Assembly: GCA_016234745.1 (NCBI GenBank)
Contig: JACRAR010000062.1
Location: 62,001-126,000, forward strand
From: Betaproteobacteria bacterium
Lineage (GTDB): Bacteria > Pseudomonadota > Gammaproteobacteria > Burkholderiales > Rhodocyclaceae
DNA length: 64,000 nucleotides
Direction of reading: 5' to 3'
Positions 63,449-64,000 of the stretch are shown here, piece after piece. The stretch's first letter is position 1; every line of letters starts with the position of its first letter. The position numbers were made by a program, and so were the translations under genes. A model generated the notes under the pieces. That model ran no database searches, was not told the origin of the DNA, and was given only the letters and a program-made list of their open reading frames with translations.

Positions 63449-64000
63449 GTTCTATCCTTGCAAAGCACTTCAAGCACCGGGGCGAATCCGCCGCCGGGTG
63501 TGCGAAAGTTTGTTGTCTGTCCCTGGTAAAGCCGTGCAGCGATCAATTGCACGCAGCCGTCATAAACATAATTGCGCAGATCAACCTTGAGCGCCACCGC
63601 TGCGCCGTCTACCGACAAACGTCGCGCTGATGGCGGCACCAGCGCCTGGGCGACATAGCCTGCGAGAGTTCCGCCTTCAATGATTTCATCGAACACCCGC
63701 CGAGTCAGCTTGTCGCCGCGATAAGCCGCCTTGCTGCCATAGCCCGCCGCCGGCTTGAAGAAGAGTTGTTTGCGCCGCGCCCAGTAGTTTTGGGCAGACG
63801 CGGGATCGATTGGTTCCGTGCGCGGAATGCCTGCGGTTAGTATGTTCCTCGTCGCTTCGTCGACACCCCAACTGGCCAGCAGGTCCGCATCGCAGAGTGC
63901 TGCAAGGTTGCGCTTGTCGGCATACAAGGCATGGGCGCGCGGGTGTGGGGTCACGACAGCCGCCGCTTCGCGATAGGTGGCATGCAAAACGGCATGCGCC
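63445..64000 (-). CDS. Unrecognised protein, possibly ATP-grasp-like (N-terminus outside window)
   Basis: The minus-strand frame is open from the right edge to a stop at 63445; at least 185 residues are present and the start lies beyond the window. The pieces YWARRKQLFFKPAAGYGSKAAYRGDKL and GYVAQALVPPSARRLSV, followed by VALKVDLRNYVYDG and a Gly-rich NFRTPGGGFAPV, resemble the end of a nucleotide-binding ATP-grasp-like fold, which is only an impression. It overlaps mobB by 4 bp and so is probably in the molybdenum cofactor operon by position; no function is assigned. Confidence 0.6.
   Translation of the reverse strand, partial: AHAVLHATYREAAAVVTPHPRAHALYADKRNLAALCDADLLASWGVDEATRNILTAGIPRTEPIDPASAQNYWARRKQLFFKPAAGYGSKAAYRGDKLTRRVFDEIIEGGTLAGYVAQALVPPSARRLSVDGAAVALKVDLRNYVYDGCVQLIAARLYQGQTTNFRTPGGGFAPVLEVLCKDRT

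Overview
The window looks like a contiguous piece of chromosome from a betaproteobacterium of the Rhodocyclales/Sterolibacteriaceae type (relatives of Sulfuritalea, Georgfuchsia, Thauera, Azoarcus). This is an inference from gene content and protein style: benzoyl-CoA pathway genes dch/had/oah, a BzdR/BoxR-type regulator, several aryl-CoA ligases, a soluble NAD-linked [NiFe] hydrogenase, phasin, dodecin and a molybdenum cofactor cluster. I found no rRNA, tRNA, CRISPR array, insertion sequence or phage gene. Gene density is high and neighbours often overlap by 4 bp.

Region 1 (1-11.8 kb): a partial YceI protein, the collapsed remnant of a DODA/LigB-type dioxygenase gene, then a K+ module (short KdpD-like kinase, KdpE, Kup) behind a sequence very like the E. 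coli KdpE operator. A DUF1015 gene, a DAHP synthase and mfd follow on the minus strand.

Region 2 (10.9-35.6 kb) is the metabolic core. It holds a HTH-shikimate-kinase regulator (BzdR/BoxR type), a DUF4863 protein, two benzoate-CoA-ligase-like enzymes, a 4-hydroxybenzoyl-CoA-type thioesterase, a 2-aminobenzoate-CoA-ligase-like enzyme and a RidA protein. A signalling block comes next (PAS protein, SAP protein, histidine kinase, NarL-type regulator), then an unusual MeaB GTPase / molybdopterin-binding / MocA fusion divergent from iorAB. Downstream of a perfect FNR box lie dch-had-oah, closed by a strong terminator, and then a PaaK-type ligase, an SDR and a thiolase. Together these could take cyclohexadienoyl-CoA to glutaryl-CoA and acetyl-CoA. 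The benzoyl-CoA reductase itself is not in the window.

Region 3 (35.6-46.8 kb) is mostly housekeeping: FimV-like protein, SulP-STAS-cNMP transporter, tadA, an L,D-transpeptidase/GNAT fusion, NRDE protein, ygfZ, mltG-tmk-holB-tatD and an exported ankyrin protein.

Region 4 (46.9-52 kb) is a compact hoxFUYHW operon. Region 5 (52-64 kb) has thpR-ispF-ispD, a MgtC/DUF4010 membrane protein, a complete AmmeMemoRadiSam trio, clpB with a sigma-32 promoter, a phasin with a sigma-70 promoter, and moaE-moaD-moeA-mobB followed by a gene that runs off the right edge.

The strongest candidates for something new are the GTPase/molybdopterin/MocA triple fusion at 21996-24437, the LDT-GNAT fusion at 39894-40808, and the FNR box plus TGCA repeats in front of the benzoyl-CoA genes.
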